Shown here in pieces: positions 6,014 through 7,179 of a stretch of 7,179 bases of DNA. The first letter of the stretch is position 1, and each line of letters starts with the position of its first letter. The translations under genes and the position numbers were made by a program. The stretch is from an uncultured Dehalococcoidia bacterium (GTDB lineage Bacteria > Chloroflexota > Dehalococcoidia > Tepidiformales > Tepidiformaceae). A model generated the notes under the pieces. It was not told the origin of the DNA. It was given only the letters and a program-made list of their open reading frames with translations, and made no database searches. The DNA lies in assembly GCA_937864275.1 (NCBI GenBank), contig CALMIW010000087.1, positions 1 to 7,179 of the forward strand. Direction: 5' to 3'.

Positions 6014-6609
6014 CGGTGGCGGTCGCCACGTTCGGTGGCGACCATTGGCGGGAACTAGCGGTGAGTCGTGCGGTCCCGTCGGCGGAGGCGCTGGGCGTGC
6101 CGGTGGTATATCGCCACGGCGACACGCTCCACGGTGCCCGCAACGCTGCCCTGGCGGCGGTGGAAACCGAGTGGGTGTGCCACCTCGACGCCGACGACGA
6201 GCTGGAGGCCGGCTACTTCGATGCGATGGCGTCGGGTGCGGCCGACGTGCGAGCTCCATCGGTGCGCTACCTGTACCCGTACCGGGCGATGCCGCCGCGG
6301 GTGCCGCGGGTGGCCGGCCACTCACACGACTGCGTTGCCGACTGCCTGGTCGAGGGTAACTGGCTGGTGGTCGGTTCGCTGGTGCGAGCCGAGCTGGTGC
6401 GTTCCGTGGGCGGCTGGCGTGATTTCGACTGGTCCGAGGACTGGGATCTGTGGCTCAGGTGCCATCTGGCGGGCGCGTCTTTCGAGGCGGTCCCGTCGGC
6501 GGTCTACCAGGCGCACGTCCGCAAGGATTCTCGGAACCGTGCGGCCAGCGCCGAGGTGCGCCTGGCTGCACACAGGGCGATCGCTGAGGCGAACGGGGTG
6601 GCGTCGTGA
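6004..6609 (+). CDS. Family 2 glycosyltransferase, second of three
   Basis: A compact 201-residue GT-A sugar transferase with the clearest motifs of the three. It has a DVTVAVATFG opening strand, LHGARNAALAAVETEWVCHL (residues 42-61), then the DxD motif DADDELEAGYF (62-72), with D62, D64 and D65 positioned for the metal and nucleotide-sugar phosphates. WSEDWDLWLR (143-152) carries the Glu-Asp pair usual for the catalytic base of inverting family 2 enzymes, followed by GASFEAVPSAVYQAHVR. It is little more than the catalytic core, with no membrane segment, so it should act in the cytoplasm on a soluble acceptor. It overlaps the previous gene by 10 bases and the next by 4 (GTGA at 6606-6609), so the three are translated as a set. 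Donor sugar and acceptor are unknown; capsid or tail proteins are the likely targets because of the position in the structural operon. Confidence 0.87.
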   Translation: MDVTVAVATFGGDHWRELAVSRAVPSAEALGVPVVYRHGDTLHGARNAALAAVETEWVCHLDADDELEAGYFDAMASGAADVRAPSVRYLYPYRAMPPRVPRVAGHSHDCVADCLVEGNWLVVGSLVRAELVRSVGGWRDFDWSEDWDLWLRCHLAGASFEAVPSAVYQAHVRKDSRNRAASAEVRLAAHRAIAEANGVAS

Positions 6610-7179
6610 TCCTGCTGGTGATGACCGACGGCCGCGTCGACTGCTTGTCGAGGGCTATCGAGTCGGCGCGGGAGAACCTGTGCGGCGAGGTCACCCACAA
6701 GGTGATCCACGACGACACCGGCGACGAGTCGTACCGCGAGGAGCTGCGGGCGACCTTCCCCGACTTCGACGTGATCGGTCAGCCGACCCGTCAGGGGTTC
6801 GGCGGTGCGATCCGTTCGGCGTGGGCCGCGCTGAGCGGCCGTCCGGAGCGGTTCGTGTTCCACCTCGAGGACGACTTCACTTTCAACGCACCCGTAGACA
6901 CGCCATCCATGCGGAGGGTGCTGGACCGCAACCCGCAGCTGGTGCAGCTGGCCCTACGGCGTCAGCCGTGGAATCCGGACGAGCTGGCCGCAGGCGGGAT
7001 CGTCGAGCAGCATCCCGACGACTACACCGACTGCTCCGACGGGCTCTCGCACTGGCTGGAGCACCGCCGATTCTTCACGACGAACCCGTCGGTGTACCGC
7101 TCGACGCTGATGGCGCGGGGCTGGCCCGAGGGCGAGCGCTCAGAGGGCGTGTTCGGGTTGCAGTTGTGTGAAAGCCCTG
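6606..7179 (+). CDS. Glycosyltransferase-like protein, third of three (3' end outside window)
   Basis: This frame is open from the GTG at 6606 to the right edge (191 complete codons). The start overlaps the previous stop as GTGA. It begins with a strand MILLVMTDGR, then CLSRAIESARENL, a predicted strand THKVIHDDTGD (residues 30-40), FDVIGQPTRQGFGGAIRSAW (54-73), and FVFHLEDDFTFN (83-94). LEDDF stands where GT-A enzymes bind the sugar nucleotide. PSVYRSTLMARGWPEGERSEGVFG (161-184) follows, resembling the acceptor-site half of phage glycosyltransferases of this type. The C-terminus is missing, so full length is unknown. Identification is from fold pattern and context and is less certain than for the preceding gene. 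It very likely belongs to the same modification cassette. A longer open frame on the same strand (6068-7171) is an Arg-rich shadow of this gene and its neighbour. Confidence 0.75.
   Translation, partial: MILLVMTDGRVDCLSRAIESARENLCGEVTHKVIHDDTGDESYREELRATFPDFDVIGQPTRQGFGGAIRSAWAALSGRPERFVFHLEDDFTFNAPVDTPSMRRVLDRNPQLVQLALRRQPWNPDELAAGGIVEQHPDDYTDCSDGLSHWLEHRRFFTTNPSVYRSTLMARGWPEGERSEGVFGLQLCESP

Noticed and set aside
6068..7171. Long plus-strand open frame of 367 codons, longer than the glycosyltransferase genes it overlaps
   Set aside because: Its translation is Arg/Trp/Cys-rich low-complexity sequence typical of an out-of-phase GC-rich frame. The frames at 6004-6609 and 6606 onward carry clear GT-A motifs and neat stop/start overlaps.

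Overview
This window is part of the virion structural module of a tailed, siphovirus-like phage or prophage of a high-GC, probably actinobacterial, host. Four things suggest this: GC-rich sequence with G/C at most third codon positions, frequent GTG starts, genes packed almost end to end on the plus strand, and protein sequences that resemble mycobacteriophage and Gordonia-phage head proteins. The host genus cannot be read from the sequence. No integrase, attachment site or bacterial gene is present, so lytic phage, prophage and metagenomic contig cannot be told apart.

Layout: the 3' part of the terminase large subunit gene (1-1348, its 5' end lies before the window); an SPP1 gp6-type portal (1367-2692); a short MuF-like minor head / putative capsid maturation protein with a Cys/His cluster (2676-3389); a coiled-coil scaffold (3433-3930); a P22-coat-like major capsid protein (3995-4903); a head-tail connector gene interrupted by a one-base frameshift (4903-5360, break near 5157-5161); and three consecutive glycosyltransferase-like genes (5357-6013, 6004-6609 and 6606 to the window end). 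The last of these is truncated by the window edge and overlaps a longer spurious reading frame.

The first six genes form a DNA packaging and head assembly line. Terminase docks on the portal, scaffold and coat protein build the procapsid around the portal, and the MuF-like and connector proteins finish the head vertex. The remaining adaptor, stopper, tail terminator and tail tube genes would be expected downstream. The three glycosyltransferase genes are linked to each other by overlapping stop/start codons. Lying inside the late structural operon, they would be made together with the capsid, which makes glycosylation of virion proteins the most plausible role. That is an inference from position.

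The points that most deserve a second look are the frameshifted connector (true mutation or sequence error), the three-gene glycosyltransferase cassette, and possible RNA stem-loops in the only two intergenic gaps, before the scaffold and coat genes. No gene-free stretch exceeds 64 bases. I saw no tRNA, CRISPR, insertion sequence, promoter or convincing terminator.
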